Source: DATBFG01 sp036558645
GTDB taxonomy: Bacteria; Acidobacteriota; Terriglobia; Terriglobales; Acidobacteriaceae
DNA length: 64,000 nucleotides
Reading direction: 5' to 3'
NCBI GenBank assembly: GCA_036558645.1
Contig: DATBFG010000035.1
Coordinates: 1-64,000, forward strand
The position numbers were made by a program, and so were the translations under genes. Within the stretch, counting starts at the first letter, position 1; each line of letters starts with the position of its first letter. A model generated the notes under the pieces. It was not told the DNA's origin, searched no databases, and saw only the letters and a program-made list of their open reading frames with translations. Positions 24,128 through 34,109 of this stretch are shown here, in pieces.

Positions 24128-26998
24128 TTATTGAGTAAGAAGCGCAACCGGAAAGGGTGCGAGCAATTCAGAGATAGCCAGTGAGCCCGAGCTGACCTCA
24201 ACAGGTTCAGAAGTAAATGCGTTCCTAAACTGACTATCTCTGAGATCTTCCGGAAGGACAACGTGCGTACCTTCCCAACGCTTGGAATCTCTTAAGGCAG
24301 TGGCTTCCAATCCCACAAGCCGCGCGCTGAGACGAGGGATAACAACTATGATGGTATCCGTTCCTAATTGTCTGGCGAAGGATACAACATGCTCTGAGCG
24401 AGTGCCTTCCGTCCTCAGCGGAATGTACTTACCTTTCTCAAAGAGCATCTTGTTTTGTTGACGTAACGAGAGGGCCCTCCATGTCACATACATCTTGCTC
24501 CGTGGGCCCTGTAGGTCGTTCGTCAGGCTCTCGGCAAGGGATCTTGCTTGGGCCGCACATTGTGTTAGCTGCCGCAGATCATGAAGAATCTCTCGGCGTT
24601 CTATGTAGTCCACGCGTCTTCGATTGTCAGGGTCTACCAAGCTGAAGTCGAAAAGTTCATTCCCTTGATAAATATCAGGGACGCCAGGTACGGTAAGCTT
24701 CAGCAGTGTTTGCGAGAGACTGTTCAAGGCGCCGAATAGTGCGATTTTCGTTTGAAACGGCAGGAAGTCGGCGAGGAATTCATTGGTATCCGAATTCAGT
24801 AATGCAGCTGAAACAAACTTTGAGACAGCGGCTTCATACTCTAAATTCTGATTTGCCCAACTCGTCAGCACTTTAGCCTCGCGAATGGACTTGATCATGT
24901 AGTCGGTAATGCGATTCGTGAAGTCACAGAAATCCTTGTCAAAGTTAGCCGGCCAAACCCCCACCAGTGTTTGATAAAAAAAGTATTCGTCATTTCGGCT
25001 TGGAGCTGTGACTCCATCGATGCATCGCTTCTTGTCGGCATTGAGGTCTCGCCACCGCCGGACCTTTCTGCGCCAAAGTAGCGGAATTTCAGATAGGACA
25101 TTGATCCGCACCCGAACATCCTCAGAGCGTTTTGTGTCATGAGTAGATGTCGCCAGCATCGTAGCGGGCCAGTTTTCGAGACGTTGATGGTTGGCAGCGT
25201 GGAATTCGGCAATGGAAACTCCAAAATGCTGTGGCGCTCCTCCGACTTCATTCAAAGATACGAGCCGGTGATAGCGATAAAAGGTCGTGTCTTCCAGCCC
25301 CTTGGCCATCAAGGCGCCGGTGAACTGCTGAAATTTCATCGCGAAATGAACGATGGAACGCCTGTAAGAATCGGAACGCCCCTCACCTTGCCTCGTAAGC
25401 AGCACCTCGCGGATGAAGTCGAAGACCGAGGTGTCGGCTGCCGTGCTTCGCCGCTTGGCGCACACTACAGCTTCCTCGATGCGAGTACGGTCGGAAGCTG
25501 ATACCTGATTGGGAGCGATGTAGGTGCGATATACAGGAAAGCAAGCCGCAACTTCACTCAGAGCGTCGCGCAGGCTATTCAGGGTGAAATCGCAGGTATG
25601 GCGGTTCGCGAGTGCAATTCTACTCAGACTATTGGCAAGCACGTTCAACTCACTAGTCAACGCGCCATCCATGACCGTCTTCTTGCTCTGATGTACGAGC
25701 TTCTCAAGATCGGGTTCTTCGCCGACAAAGCTTCTGTAGATGCGGTCCATGCGCAAGCGTGAGGAAGAGTCCACGAACAATCCATTCACCAGATTGGCAA
25801 ATTCGTATCCCGTGGTACCGGAGACTGGCCAATCTGCGGGAATGGCCTCGTCGCCCGTCAGAATTTTCTCGATCAGAACATATCTAGGCTTGGTCGCGAC
25901 TTCCCTCGATTCCTGGAGCTTGCTGAAATACCTGGCTGGGTCGTACAGGCCATCCGGATGGTCAATCCGCAGTCCATCAATTTTTCCTTCTCGTACCAAT
26001 TGCAAAACAAAGCGATGTGTAGCTTGGAAAACTTCATCGTTTTCCTGGCGTAGTCCAGCTAGTTCGTTCACATCGAAAAATCGTCGATAGTTGATATCGT
26101 CCGCTGCCACGCGCCAATAAGCCAACCGATACGCCTGCGACTTGATCAGTTCATGAAGTGCTTCGAAACTTGCAGGGTCGCCAGCAACCCCAGTCATGGC
26201 TCTAGCGTTTTCCTCAATGAAGGACGATATCTCTGGGGCTTGTTCGCACAGGGTGGCTAGCCGGCGTTTGTGAATCTCCTTGTCTCGAAGACGTTCGCTT
26301 CTCTGCTCTGGTGATTTTTCGGCGCGGCTTGGGAGATGACCAAACGCCGCGATCAGACTCTGCAGCTCGAGAATATTGGCATTGCTCCGCCCCAGTGTCT
26401 GCTCGAGCCGCTGGATATTGTGATTGAGGATGCGGGGGTATTCCCTGGGATTGATGGGAAATCGGTGCTGGAAATAGAAAAGGCTGAACTCTCCGCGCTC
26501 CTTGTCGAAGGATAATTTGAGTTCGCCTCGATCGAGCACGGTCCCGTACTGATCGCCCAAAACAGGCACCAGGACTTTGCCCTGCAGCTCTTCTTTGAGC
26601 GGTTCCCAGTCGATATCGAAGTAATCCGCATAGATCGAGGCTTCGCCGTTTTCGAGGACATCGAGCCACCAAGCGTTGTCGCTCTCCATGATACCCATGT
26701 GATTGGGGACGATGTCGAGAATCTGGCCCATGCCGTGCTCGTGCAGGGTGGAAACGAAATGCTCGTAATCTTCCGGAGTACCGATCTCCGGGTTCAAGCT
26801 GTTGTGGTCAATGATGTCGTATCCATGCAGGCTGCCGGGGCGGGCTCGAAGGTAGGGCGAGGCATAGCAGTGAGATATGCCTAGCATTGCCAGATAGGGA
26901 ACGATTTCCGTTGCCTGTGCAAAGGTGAAATCACGGTTCAACTGCAACCGATACGTTGCCACTGGAATTCCTGAAGCCTTCACGGATGAAGAAACCAT
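24128..26998 (-). CDS. treY: Maltooligosyltrehalose synthase
   Basis: A 956-residue GH13 enzyme that turns the reducing end of maltooligosaccharides into a trehalose unit. The start VATYRLQLNRDFTFAQATEIVPYL is a TreY hallmark; so are SPYLRARPGSLHGYDIIDH, the nucleophile region GLRIDHPDGLYDP, the acid/base region VLIEKILTGDE and TSTHDTKRSEDVRVR. Length fits the family (around 900). It is the last gene of the trehalose operon and overlaps treZ by 19 bases. It has no signal peptide and acts in the cytoplasm. Confidence 0.95.
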   Translation of the reverse strand: MVSSSVKASGIPVATYRLQLNRDFTFAQATEIVPYLAMLGISHCYASPYLRARPGSLHGYDIIDHNSLNPEIGTPEDYEHFVSTLHEHGMGQILDIVPNHMGIMESDNAWWLDVLENGEASIYADYFDIDWEPLKEELQGKVLVPVLGDQYGTVLDRGELKLSFDKERGEFSLFYFQHRFPINPREYPRILNHNIQRLEQTLGRSNANILELQSLIAAFGHLPSRAEKSPEQRSERLRDKEIHKRRLATLCEQAPEISSFIEENARAMTGVAGDPASFEALHELIKSQAYRLAYWRVAADDINYRRFFDVNELAGLRQENDEVFQATHRFVLQLVREGKIDGLRIDHPDGLYDPARYFSKLQESREVATKPRYVLIEKILTGDEAIPADWPVSGTTGYEFANLVNGLFVDSSSRLRMDRIYRSFVGEEPDLEKLVHQSKKTVMDGALTSELNVLANSLSRIALANRHTCDFTLNSLRDALSEVAACFPVYRTYIAPNQVSASDRTRIEEAVVCAKRRSTAADTSVFDFIREVLLTRQGEGRSDSYRRSIVHFAMKFQQFTGALMAKGLEDTTFYRYHRLVSLNEVGGAPQHFGVSIAEFHAANHQRLENWPATMLATSTHDTKRSEDVRVRINVLSEIPLLWRRKVRRWRDLNADKKRCIDGVTAPSRNDEYFFYQTLVGVWPANFDKDFCDFTNRITDYMIKSIREAKVLTSWANQNLEYEAAVSKFVSAALLNSDTNEFLADFLPFQTKIALFGALNSLSQTLLKLTVPGVPDIYQGNELFDFSLVDPDNRRRVDYIERREILHDLRQLTQCAAQARSLAESLTNDLQGPRSKMYVTWRALSLRQQNKMLFEKGKYIPLRTEGTRSEHVVSFARQLGTDTIIVVIPRLSARLVGLEATALRDSKRWEGTHVVLPEDLRDSQFRNAFTSEPVEVSSGSLAISELLAPFPVALLTQ

Positions 26999-28794
26999 GC
27001 CACGCTCCAGGCCGGTAATTCCCTCTCAAAATCCAAGGCCTTGTCATCATGTGTGGTATAGATCAGCTGTCCAATTGGCTTGGCGAGAGGAGCTGCAGCA
27101 CAGTCACTGAGATTAGCCAGCAACCGCAAAGTTGTCTTGTCAGCAAGTTCCCAATCGACGTGCAAGCTCCTGTCATTCCACACGGCAATCGCATGATTAC
27201 CCTCAAGGGTCGCCAGACGAGGAATGATCGCGCTGTGTCGAATCGCCAGCAATTTTCGGTAGAGGGCCAACTGGGCGCTGTGATCTGGTTGCTGAGTCTC
27301 AGTCCAATTGAGTTTTGATCGTTCAAACGTCTCGGCGTTGTTGGGATCTGGGATGCTCGCGCGGGACTGGGAAGAACTGAATTCTGGGAAGCGCACGAAT
27401 TCTTTGCGGCGACCATCCCTGACGGCATCAGCTAGGTCGGCGTGGAAGTCGCAGAAGTACAAGAACTGGGAGCCCGCCGCGAACTCCTCTCCCATGAAGA
27501 GCAATGGAGGAGACGGAGCTAACAGTAGAATCGCAACTGCAGCCCTTACCGCTGAACAGTTTGCAAGCTGATGAATTCGCTCTCCAAAAGCACGATTTCC
27601 CACCTGATCATGATTCTGAAGAAACGACACAAAACTCAAAGGCGTCAGATTGCGGCTCTGTTCTCCACGTAGCCTTCCACCACGGTGTTGCGAATGCTCA
27701 CCTTGGTATGCAAATCCTTCCGACAGGCAACGAGACAAATAGCGCATAGGACGATCAGCATAGTCCACGTAATAGCCGGCCGTTTCATTCGTGACTAGCA
27801 CATGAAGTGCGTGGTGGACGTCGTCATTCCACTGGGCGTCATGAAGACGCCGACCTCCTGAATCTAAGTAGTGGGCTTCATTGTCATCGTTTTCCAGAAC
27901 CAGATGGATGTGACGATCTTTGGGAAGTTCATTGCGAACGCGTTGTGCCAACTCCGTCAGAATATCCAGATGTGAATCATCTGCAATGGTTTGGACAGCG
28001 TCGAAGCGGAGACCGTCGAAATGATATTCCTCCAACCAATAGAGCGCATTGTGTATGAAATAGTCGCGAACAGTGCGGCTGCCGGGGCCATCGAAATTGA
28101 TGCCATCTCCCCACGGCGTTCTGTGGCGATCTGTAAAGAAGTCCGGCGCGTAGGTTCGCAGGTAATTACCTTCAGGTCCGAAGTGGTTGTAAACCACATC
28201 GAGAAACACCATCAACCGTCTCGAATGAGCGGCTTGAATGAGATACTTCAAGTCGTCGGGCCTTCCGTATGATGCGTCCGGCGCATAGGGCAGAACACCA
28301 TCGTATCCCCAGTTTCGCCCACCATAGAAATCAGAGAGCGGCATGAGTTCAATCGCTGTAACCCCGAGGTCGACAAGATAGTCGAGCTTCTCTTCCACAT
28401 TGGCGAACATGCCTTCCGTACTGAAGGCTCCAACATGCAGTTCATAGATGATGGCTTCCCTCCATGGACGACCGCGCCAAGTCGCGTCCTCCCAGTTGAA
28501 ACGCCGTGGATCGACCACCTCGCTCGGACCATGCACGTCTCGCGGTTGGAAGCGCGATGCGGGATCTGGCACATTTATCTCGCCATCGATTTGAAAACGG
28601 TACAGACTGCCGACTGAGGCGCGGTCAGTATGCAATTCAAACCACCCCTCAGAGAGTTGAGCCATCGGCAACATTGTCTTCGAGTCTTCCAGAACAATAT
28701 TGATTGCGCGTGCTTTCGGCGCCCACAACCGAAAACGAACTCCATCATCATCCGATACTTCGGCCCCAAAAGGCATTGTGTGCTTACGCCTCAT
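26980..28794 (-). CDS. treZ: Maltooligosyltrehalose trehalohydrolase
   Basis: A 604-residue GH13 enzyme releasing trehalose from maltooligosyltrehalose. The N-terminal beta-domain is followed by the barrel with [14 protein letters not shown], the nucleophile region [10 protein letters not shown], the acid/base [11 protein letters not shown] and [16 protein letters not shown]. It overlaps glgX upstream by 11 bases and treY downstream by 19, so all three are translated from one message. Together the operon makes trehalose from glycogen-type glucans, an osmolyte and desiccation route. Confidence 0.95.
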   Translation of the reverse strand: MRRKHTMPFGAEVSDDDGVRFRLWAPKARAINIVLEDSKTMLPMAQLSEGWFELHTDRASVGSLYRFQIDGEINVPDPASRFQPRDVHGPSEVVDPRRFNWEDATWRGRPWREAIIYELHVGAFSTEGMFANVEEKLDYLVDLGVTAIELMPLSDFYGGRNWGYDGVLPYAPDASYGRPDDLKYLIQAAHSRRLMVFLDVVYNHFGPEGNYLRTYAPDFFTDRHRTPWGDGINFDGPGSRTVRDYFIHNALYWLEEYHFDGLRFDAVQTIADDSHLDILTELAQRVRNELPKDRHIHLVLENDDNEAHYLDSGGRRLHDAQWNDDVHHALHVLVTNETAGYYVDYADRPMRYLSRCLSEGFAYQGEHSQHRGGRLRGEQSRNLTPLSFVSFLQNHDQVGNRAFGERIHQLANCSAVRAAVAILLLAPSPPLLFMGEEFAAGSQFLYFCDFHADLADAVRDGRRKEFVRFPEFSSSQSRASIPDPNNAETFERSKLNWTETQQPDHSAQLALYRKLLAIRHSAIIPRLATLEGNHAIAVWNDRSLHVDWELADKTTLRLLANLSDCAAAPLAKPIGQLIYTTHDDKALDFERELPAWSVAWFLHP

Positions 28795-30955
28795 GACGGC
28801 GATCCCTCAAACGGACCGTGCTTCCATTCCGCTCCACAAGCACAACTAAGGAACGAGCCTGCAAGGGATAGGACTCTCCCGCAGAGTAAGCAAGATCGCC
28901 ATTTCTTGTGGTCTGACATGAGGTGTCTATTAAGGGAATCCAACGATCTCCCGACGGCAGCGGGGGCAGGGTGAACGGAAGCATTTCGTGATGGGCGTTC
29001 ATGAGCATCAGCATATTCTCGTCGCTGATGGGTTGCCCGCGTTCATCCTGCTCTCCGAGGCCCTCTCCCGAGAGAAAGACACCAAGGCATCTCGCCGAGT
29101 CTTGCTTCCATTGTTCGTCGGTCATCTCGGTGCCGTCGGGTTGAAGCCAAAGAATATCTTTCACTCCCGCGCCTTTGATTGCGCGCCCCTGAAAAAACTT
29201 CCTGCGATGGAAAACAGGATGGTTTTTGCGAAGCGAGATGACTTTTTGCACAAATGCCAGGAGATCCCTATCAACGTGATCTGGATCCCAATCGATCCAA
29301 CTGATCTCGTTATCCTGGCAATAGGCGTTGTTATTTCCCTGCTGCGTATGGCCGATCGCATCACCCGCCAAGATCATGGGCACTCCTTGCGAAAGGAAAA
29401 GCGTAGCCATGAAATTTCTTTTCTGCTGGTCTCGTAGCGCCTTCACGACAGGATCGTCAGTGGCACCCTCCACGCCGCAGTTCCAGCTGCGATTGTTGTC
29501 AGTTCCGTCACGGTTGTCTTCCCCATTGGCCTCATTGTGTTTTTGGTTGTAGCTGACCAGATCCTGCAGCGTGAAGCCGTCGTGTGCAGTAACGAAGTTA
29601 ATGCTGGCGTAGGGCCGCCTTCCGCTGAGTGCGTAAAGGTCGCTCGATCCCGTGACGCGATAGGCCAACTCGCCAATGAGTCCACCATCTCCCTTCCAAT
29701 AAGCCCGTACCGCGTCGCGATAACGATCATTCCATTCCGCCCAACCCACGGGAAACTTGCCGACCTGATAGCCGCCCTCACCAAGGTCCCAAGGCTCTGC
29801 AATCAGTTTGACCTGGGAAAGAATCGGATCTTGATGGATGATGTCGAGGAAGGCACCGAGGCGATCCACTTCATGCAATTCACGCGCGAGGGTGGCAGCG
29901 AGATCGAAGCGGAAACCGTCGACATGCATCTCAAGTACCCAGTAACGGAGGCTATCCATGATCAATTGCAGCACGCGCGGATGGCGCATGTTCAGCGTGT
30001 TGCCGGTGCCGGTGTAATCCATGTAGTAGCGTGGATTGTCGGCAAGAAGCCGGTAATAAACGGCATTGTCGATGCCCCGAAAGGAAAGCGTCGGTCCCAA
30101 CTCGTTCCCTTCGGCAGTGTGGTTGTAAACGACATCAAGGATAACTTCGATCCCCGCTGAATGCAGCGTCTTCACCATCGTTTTGAATTCTTTGACGCTG
30201 CCGGTCGATGAATAGCGGGGCTCAGGAGCGAAGTAACCAATGGAGTTGTAGCCCCAATAGTTCCGCAGACCTTTAGAGATCAATAGCCGATCGTCGACGA
30301 AACAATGTGCGGGCATCAATTCAATTGCAGTTACGCCGAGTTTTTTCAGGTAATCAATGACTGGAGCTGTGGCAAGACCGGCGTAGGTTCCGCGAATGGC
30401 AGGAGGAACATCCGGGTGACGGGTGGTGAATCCTTTTACGTGAACTTCGTAGATGACGCTTCCATGCCATGGGATATTTGGGCGGCGATCTGCTCCCCAC
30501 GTGAAAGAAGGGTCGATGACTTCACTTTTGAACATCCCGGGAGCGCTGTCTCGCCGATCAAAAGAAAGGTCGAGATTTCGATGGCCGATACGGTAGCCGA
30601 AGTGAGAATCACTCCACTTGAGCCCTCCTTGTACTTGCTTGGCATAGGGATCGAGCAAGAGCTTGTTATGGTTGAACCGCATTCCTGACTCAGGGTGGTA
30701 GGGTCCCTTAACGCGGTAACCGTATAACAGTCCCGGACGCGCTTCGGGAAGATAGCAATGCCAGACCTGGTCGGTGTATTCGTGCAACCGTACGCGATGA
30801 AGCTCCCGCCTGCCCGAAGGATCGAACAGGCAAAGCTCCACCCTTTCGGCGTGTTCGGAAAATAGGGCGAAATTCACTCCTTCGCCGTCCCAGGTTGCAC
30901 CAAGAGGATAGGGTTTTCCCGGCCAAACAATGGGTGTCGTTTGACTGATCAACAC
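28784..30955 (-). CDS. glgX: Glycogen debranching enzyme (GlgX/TreX type)
   Basis: A 723-residue isoamylase-family GH13 enzyme. The CBM48 part comes first ([22 protein letters not shown]), then [16 protein letters not shown], the nucleophile region [13 protein letters not shown], the acid/base [16 protein letters not shown] and [22 protein letters not shown]. It cuts alpha-1,6 branches so that TreY and TreZ can work on linear chains; in this operon the name treX would serve equally. The start is GTG at 30955, or TTG at 30952, which is better spaced from a GAGG box. Confidence 0.93.
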   Translation of the reverse strand: MLISQTTPIVWPGKPYPLGATWDGEGVNFALFSEHAERVELCLFDPSGRRELHRVRLHEYTDQVWHCYLPEARPGLLYGYRVKGPYHPESGMRFNHNKLLLDPYAKQVQGGLKWSDSHFGYRIGHRNLDLSFDRRDSAPGMFKSEVIDPSFTWGADRRPNIPWHGSVIYEVHVKGFTTRHPDVPPAIRGTYAGLATAPVIDYLKKLGVTAIELMPAHCFVDDRLLISKGLRNYWGYNSIGYFAPEPRYSSTGSVKEFKTMVKTLHSAGIEVILDVVYNHTAEGNELGPTLSFRGIDNAVYYRLLADNPRYYMDYTGTGNTLNMRHPRVLQLIMDSLRYWVLEMHVDGFRFDLAATLARELHEVDRLGAFLDIIHQDPILSQVKLIAEPWDLGEGGYQVGKFPVGWAEWNDRYRDAVRAYWKGDGGLIGELAYRVTGSSDLYALSGRRPYASINFVTAHDGFTLQDLVSYNQKHNEANGEDNRDGTDNNRSWNCGVEGATDDPVVKALRDQQKRNFMATLFLSQGVPMILAGDAIGHTQQGNNNAYCQDNEISWIDWDPDHVDRDLLAFVQKVISLRKNHPVFHRRKFFQGRAIKGAGVKDILWLQPDGTEMTDEQWKQDSARCLGVFLSGEGLGEQDERGQPISDENMLMLMNAHHEMLPFTLPPLPSGDRWIPLIDTSCQTTRNGDLAYSAGESYPLQARSLVVLVERNGSTVRLRDRRHEA

Positions 30956-31253
30956 AACCTCGCAAATACATTCAAGAAAAAGGATTCGATCCGGAACCGA
31001 GACGCCAAGCGAACCTTTATAGATGCCTGGGATTGCAAGCTCGCTGCCTTCATCTTGTGCAATTCAGCCGAACAATTAGAAGGCCTACGATTCGCAGAAG
31101 ATCATCGTGTGCGCTCGGAAATTACGCCGGTAACGTTCGCGGCGATTATCCCCTTCTCTGCTGTCGCCATCCGGGACTAATAGTAGGAATACCTCACGGA
31201 ACTACGGATTCGATGGGATTGTGGGGATTCTGAAAGAGAGTTAAAAGCACTTC
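30956..31253. other. Divergent promoter region glgX / VWA gene
   Basis: A 298-base gap between divergent genes should hold the promoters of the trehalose operon and of the VWA gene. I see no confident -10/-35 pair, palindrome or reading frame. Confidence 0.5.
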
Positions 31254-32285
31254 ATGCGACTGGATCTTGCAAAGTCGAGGCTGGCGATTCAATGGCCGCT
31301 TCGAGGCAAGGTCCTTACCTTCTTCTTCATCCTCTGCTTGGTATCGGCTGCGAAGGCGCAGAGTTCAACGGACGAAGTTCATATCGCGCCCGGCGAGCTT
31401 GCCCAAAGCGGTGCACTTGCAGCACTCACCCTTCCGAAGGGTCCCGATCAACTCATCAAAGTCGCGGTAGAACTGGTTTTGGTACCAGTCACGATTGTCG
31501 ACGATCGAAACCGGCAGATTAAGGGACTACAAAGCGATAATTTCGATCTGTACGAAAACAAGCGGCAGCAGAGTATCCGCTACTTTTCGTCGGAAGACAC
31601 CCCTGTCTCCGTTGGAATCGTGCTTGATGTCAGCGGAAGCATGAAGACCAAGATCGAACGCGCACGTGAAGCCGTGATGGAATTCATCAAGAGTGCCAAT
31701 CCCGACGACGAATTTTTTCTCGTCACATTTTCGGACGCTCCGGACGATCGTTCGGATTTCACGCAGCGCGTCGAGGACATTCAAAACCAGTTAGTCTTCG
31801 TCAGGCCGAACGGCCGAACGGCGTTGCTCGATGCCCTACAACTCGCTATGACAAAGATGAGGACGGCCCGTTACCAACGTCGCGCCCTCCTGGTGATTTC
31901 CGATGGAGGCGACAATCACAGCCGATACACGGAAGGCGAAGTGAAGAGTGCTTTCAAAGAAGCTGATGTCGCCATGTACGCAATAGGAATTTACGATCGC
32001 GTTTTTGCCACCAGCGAAGAAATGATGGGGCCAGCGATGCTGACGGATCTTGCCGATTTAACCGGCGGACGAGCGTTCACGATCGACAATCCGAATGACT
32101 TAATGCCTGCGGCCAAGGCAATCGGCAATGAGCTACGGAACCAATATCTTCTCGGCTATAAGCCTCAGACAAACCGGGACGGTAAGTGGCACAAGATCAA
32201 GATCAAGTTTCGCCGTCCTGAGCACGTGAAGCTGCCGCCAGTACGTGTCTACGCGAAGCAGGGTTATTACGCGCCGACCGACTGA
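31254..32285 (+). CDS. Secreted VWFA-related (acidobacterial type) protein
   Basis: A 343-residue protein with a signal peptide (the hydrophobic LTFFFILCLVSAAKAQ after a basic start) and one von Willebrand A domain. The metal site is intact: DVSGSMK (Asp125, Ser127, Ser129) with a later Thr (GRTALLDAL) and SDGGDN. Ahead of it, VPVTIVDDRNRQIKGLQSDNFDLYEN is the lead segment of the TIGR03436-type VWFA-related acidobacterial family, and the end has NQYLLGYKP. Such proteins are very numerous in acidobacteria and likely bind other proteins outside the inner membrane. Partner unknown. Confidence 0.88.
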   Translation: MRLDLAKSRLAIQWPLRGKVLTFFFILCLVSAAKAQSSTDEVHIAPGELAQSGALAALTLPKGPDQLIKVAVELVLVPVTIVDDRNRQIKGLQSDNFDLYENKRQQSIRYFSSEDTPVSVGIVLDVSGSMKTKIERAREAVMEFIKSANPDDEFFLVTFSDAPDDRSDFTQRVEDIQNQLVFVRPNGRTALLDALQLAMTKMRTARYQRRALLVISDGGDNHSRYTEGEVKSAFKEADVAMYAIGIYDRVFATSEEMMGPAMLTDLADLTGGRAFTIDNPNDLMPAAKAIGNELRNQYLLGYKPQTNRDGKWHKIKIKFRRPEHVKLPPVRVYAKQGYYAPTD

Positions 32286-32302
32286 GACTAATCTATCCTC
32301 GA

Positions 32303-33334
32303 TTAACTCACTCCAGCATTTCCGGCTGTGTGCCGTGCCGAAGCGCCACCAGCCATCACCCAGCCGTAGCGGGTCAAGAGCGATCCGGCTAAACCCGCAA
32401 CAGCTGCAGCGCGTCGAATCCTCTTTGCCTTGGCTGGACTCGCAAATGCTGCCCACAATCGTAGAGCTAAGGGCAAAGGCCCCGACAACACGCCTCCAGC
32501 CCGAGTGATCGAGCCGCTTGTTCCCTGCTTCAAAGGATTCAGCTTAGGGTCGAAATTGGCTTCGAGTTGGTAGCCTTCCCAACTCTCCCATAATGCGCTG
32601 CCAATACCGAGCGCATTCAAAGATGCATTATCGTCATGGCCAAAAAGTTCAAGCGCTGAGACAGCGGCCTGCACGCCAGAAGCTCCAAAGTGAATCGGAA
32701 GAGTCTTGATATTTCGGTGCCACACCGGAATTGCAGTCGCGCCAATCAGAACTCCGGTGTAATTTGAGAACGGAAGGGCAAATAGAGTGGATACACTCTT
32801 CGTGGCGGCCGCGGCCAAGCTCGCGGGAATAGATTGTCCGTAACGTTCGCGCACGAGATCGACGAAGGAGGCAGCCGCCGTTGCGCTTGCGAAAGCTGTA
32901 AGTATCCAGGAACCCATGGACATGGGGCTTTGCGGTTTGAACACCCGCAGCATGGCTAGAAACCGCTCAGGGCGCCCGAGGTCTTTGATCAGAAGCACGG
33001 AGGAAAGAGCAGAACCGCCCACTGCAAGCCAGCGCGCCTGACGTGCCAGTTCGCGATCCCTACCGAACCATTCCGCAGCGGTAGCGATGACGGCCGAGGA
33101 ACCTGCGGCGCCGCCCACGAAGAAGTACAACGGAATTTCCCATTTCCATTGTGGCTCTTTGAGAGTGGGATTGCCATAATATCCGGTCTCAGGCGTCGCC
33201 TTCGGAAAAGGCGCTCCTAACGGCTGAATTCCGGACGCGGTCACTTGTCCTCGCTGCTCTGCTTCGCGGCGAATGAGAATGAGTCGTTTTTCTTTGTCCG
33301 TGTCCGAAAATGGTGGAATCAGCTCACCGGCCAT
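32303..33334 (-). CDS. NrfD-type quinone-interacting membrane subunit
   Basis: A 343-residue multi-helix membrane protein of the NrfD/PsrC family. After a soluble lead of about 70 residues comes WEIPLYFFVGGAAGSSAVIATAAEWFG, the first family helix, then LIKDLGRPERFLAMLRVFKPQSPMSMGSW, the best conserved NrfD segment. ATG 33334 follows a GGAGG box and overlaps the end of the iron-sulfur subunit gene by 11 bases. It should anchor the formate dehydrogenase and pass electrons to quinone, in place of the cytochrome b subunit of E. coli FdnI. Confidence 0.88.
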   Translation of the reverse strand: MAGELIPPFSDTDKEKRLILIRREAEQRGQVTASGIQPLGAPFPKATPETGYYGNPTLKEPQWKWEIPLYFFVGGAAGSSAVIATAAEWFGRDRELARQARWLAVGGSALSSVLLIKDLGRPERFLAMLRVFKPQSPMSMGSWILTAFASATAAASFVDLVRERYGQSIPASLAAAATKSVSTLFALPFSNYTGVLIGATAIPVWHRNIKTLPIHFGASGVQAAVSALELFGHDDNASLNALGIGSALWESWEGYQLEANFDPKLNPLKQGTSGSITRAGGVLSGPLPLALRLWAAFASPAKAKRIRRAAAVAGLAGSLLTRYGWVMAGGASARHTAGNAGVS

Positions 33335-34109
33335 TCCTGCCTCCGAGGAACGCAAATATCGCACCAGCTAATAACAAGCCCGATGCTATCGCGCAAGACT
33401 TCCACCCATCTTTCAGATACGTGGTCGGAACCTCTGGATCTGGCGGCAGATTGTAAGTCGCGGGATCGCCACGCACGATGAACATGGCATGCAATCCCCC
33501 GACGCTGGTATCGATTGGATTGTAAAGCTGTGCGTCCTTCATCCCGCGTTCGTGAAGATTGTTAAGGCGAGCGTTCGCTTTCGCCCGAAGCTCATTCAGC
33601 TCGCCGAACATGATGGACTCCGTGGGACAGGCTTTCGCACACGCTGGCGGCAACCCAACTTTCTGCCGGTCATAACAGAAAGTGCATTTGAATGCCCGAC
33701 CATCTTTCTCGTTTTTCGCAACAACCCCGAAAGGACAGGCGACGATGCAATATGCGCAACCGTTGCAGACATCCGGCTGTAGGTAAACGCCACCGAACTC
33801 CGTCCTAACTAGAGCGCCGGTAGGACAAGCCTCCAGGCATCCGGCATTCTCACAGTGTTTGCATACATCCGAGGAGAAAGCCCATGTGTTGAGCTCGGGA
33901 GAGTTGCCACCGAGCCCCGGGACAGGTTCAGCCTCAACGAACTTCACGTGACGCCAGGTGGTCGCGCTAAGACCTTGCGTGTTGTCGTAGGAAAGCCCCG
34001 TGAAGTTGAGGCCATCTTCTGGGATCTCATTCCATTCCTTGCAGGCAACTTCACAGGCCTTGCAGCCGATGCACAGCGTCGAGTCTGTCAAAAATGCCGT
34101 GATGCTCAT
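33324..34109 (-). CDS. Formate dehydrogenase iron-sulfur (beta) subunit
   Basis: From ATG 34109 (ATGA overlap with the catalytic subunit stop) the protein has 261 residues. Four ferredoxin-type cysteine groups are visible: CIGCKACEVAC (Cys13-Cys23), CKHCENAGCLEACP, CNGCAYCIVACP and CTFCYDRQ with CAKACP, enough for four [4Fe-4S] clusters. The C-terminus has one hydrophobic helix (GLLLAGAIFAFLGG), which would tie it to the membrane. It passes electrons from the Mo/W centre to the NrfD-like subunit. A longer frame to 34403 adds nonsense leader sequence and is not used. Confidence 0.92.
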   Translation of the reverse strand: MSITAFLTDSTLCIGCKACEVACKEWNEIPEDGLNFTGLSYDNTQGLSATTWRHVKFVEAEPVPGLGGNSPELNTWAFSSDVCKHCENAGCLEACPTGALVRTEFGGVYLQPDVCNGCAYCIVACPFGVVAKNEKDGRAFKCTFCYDRQKVGLPPACAKACPTESIMFGELNELRAKANARLNNLHERGMKDAQLYNPIDTSVGGLHAMFIVRGDPATYNLPPDPEVPTTYLKDGWKSCAIASGLLLAGAIFAFLGGRNGR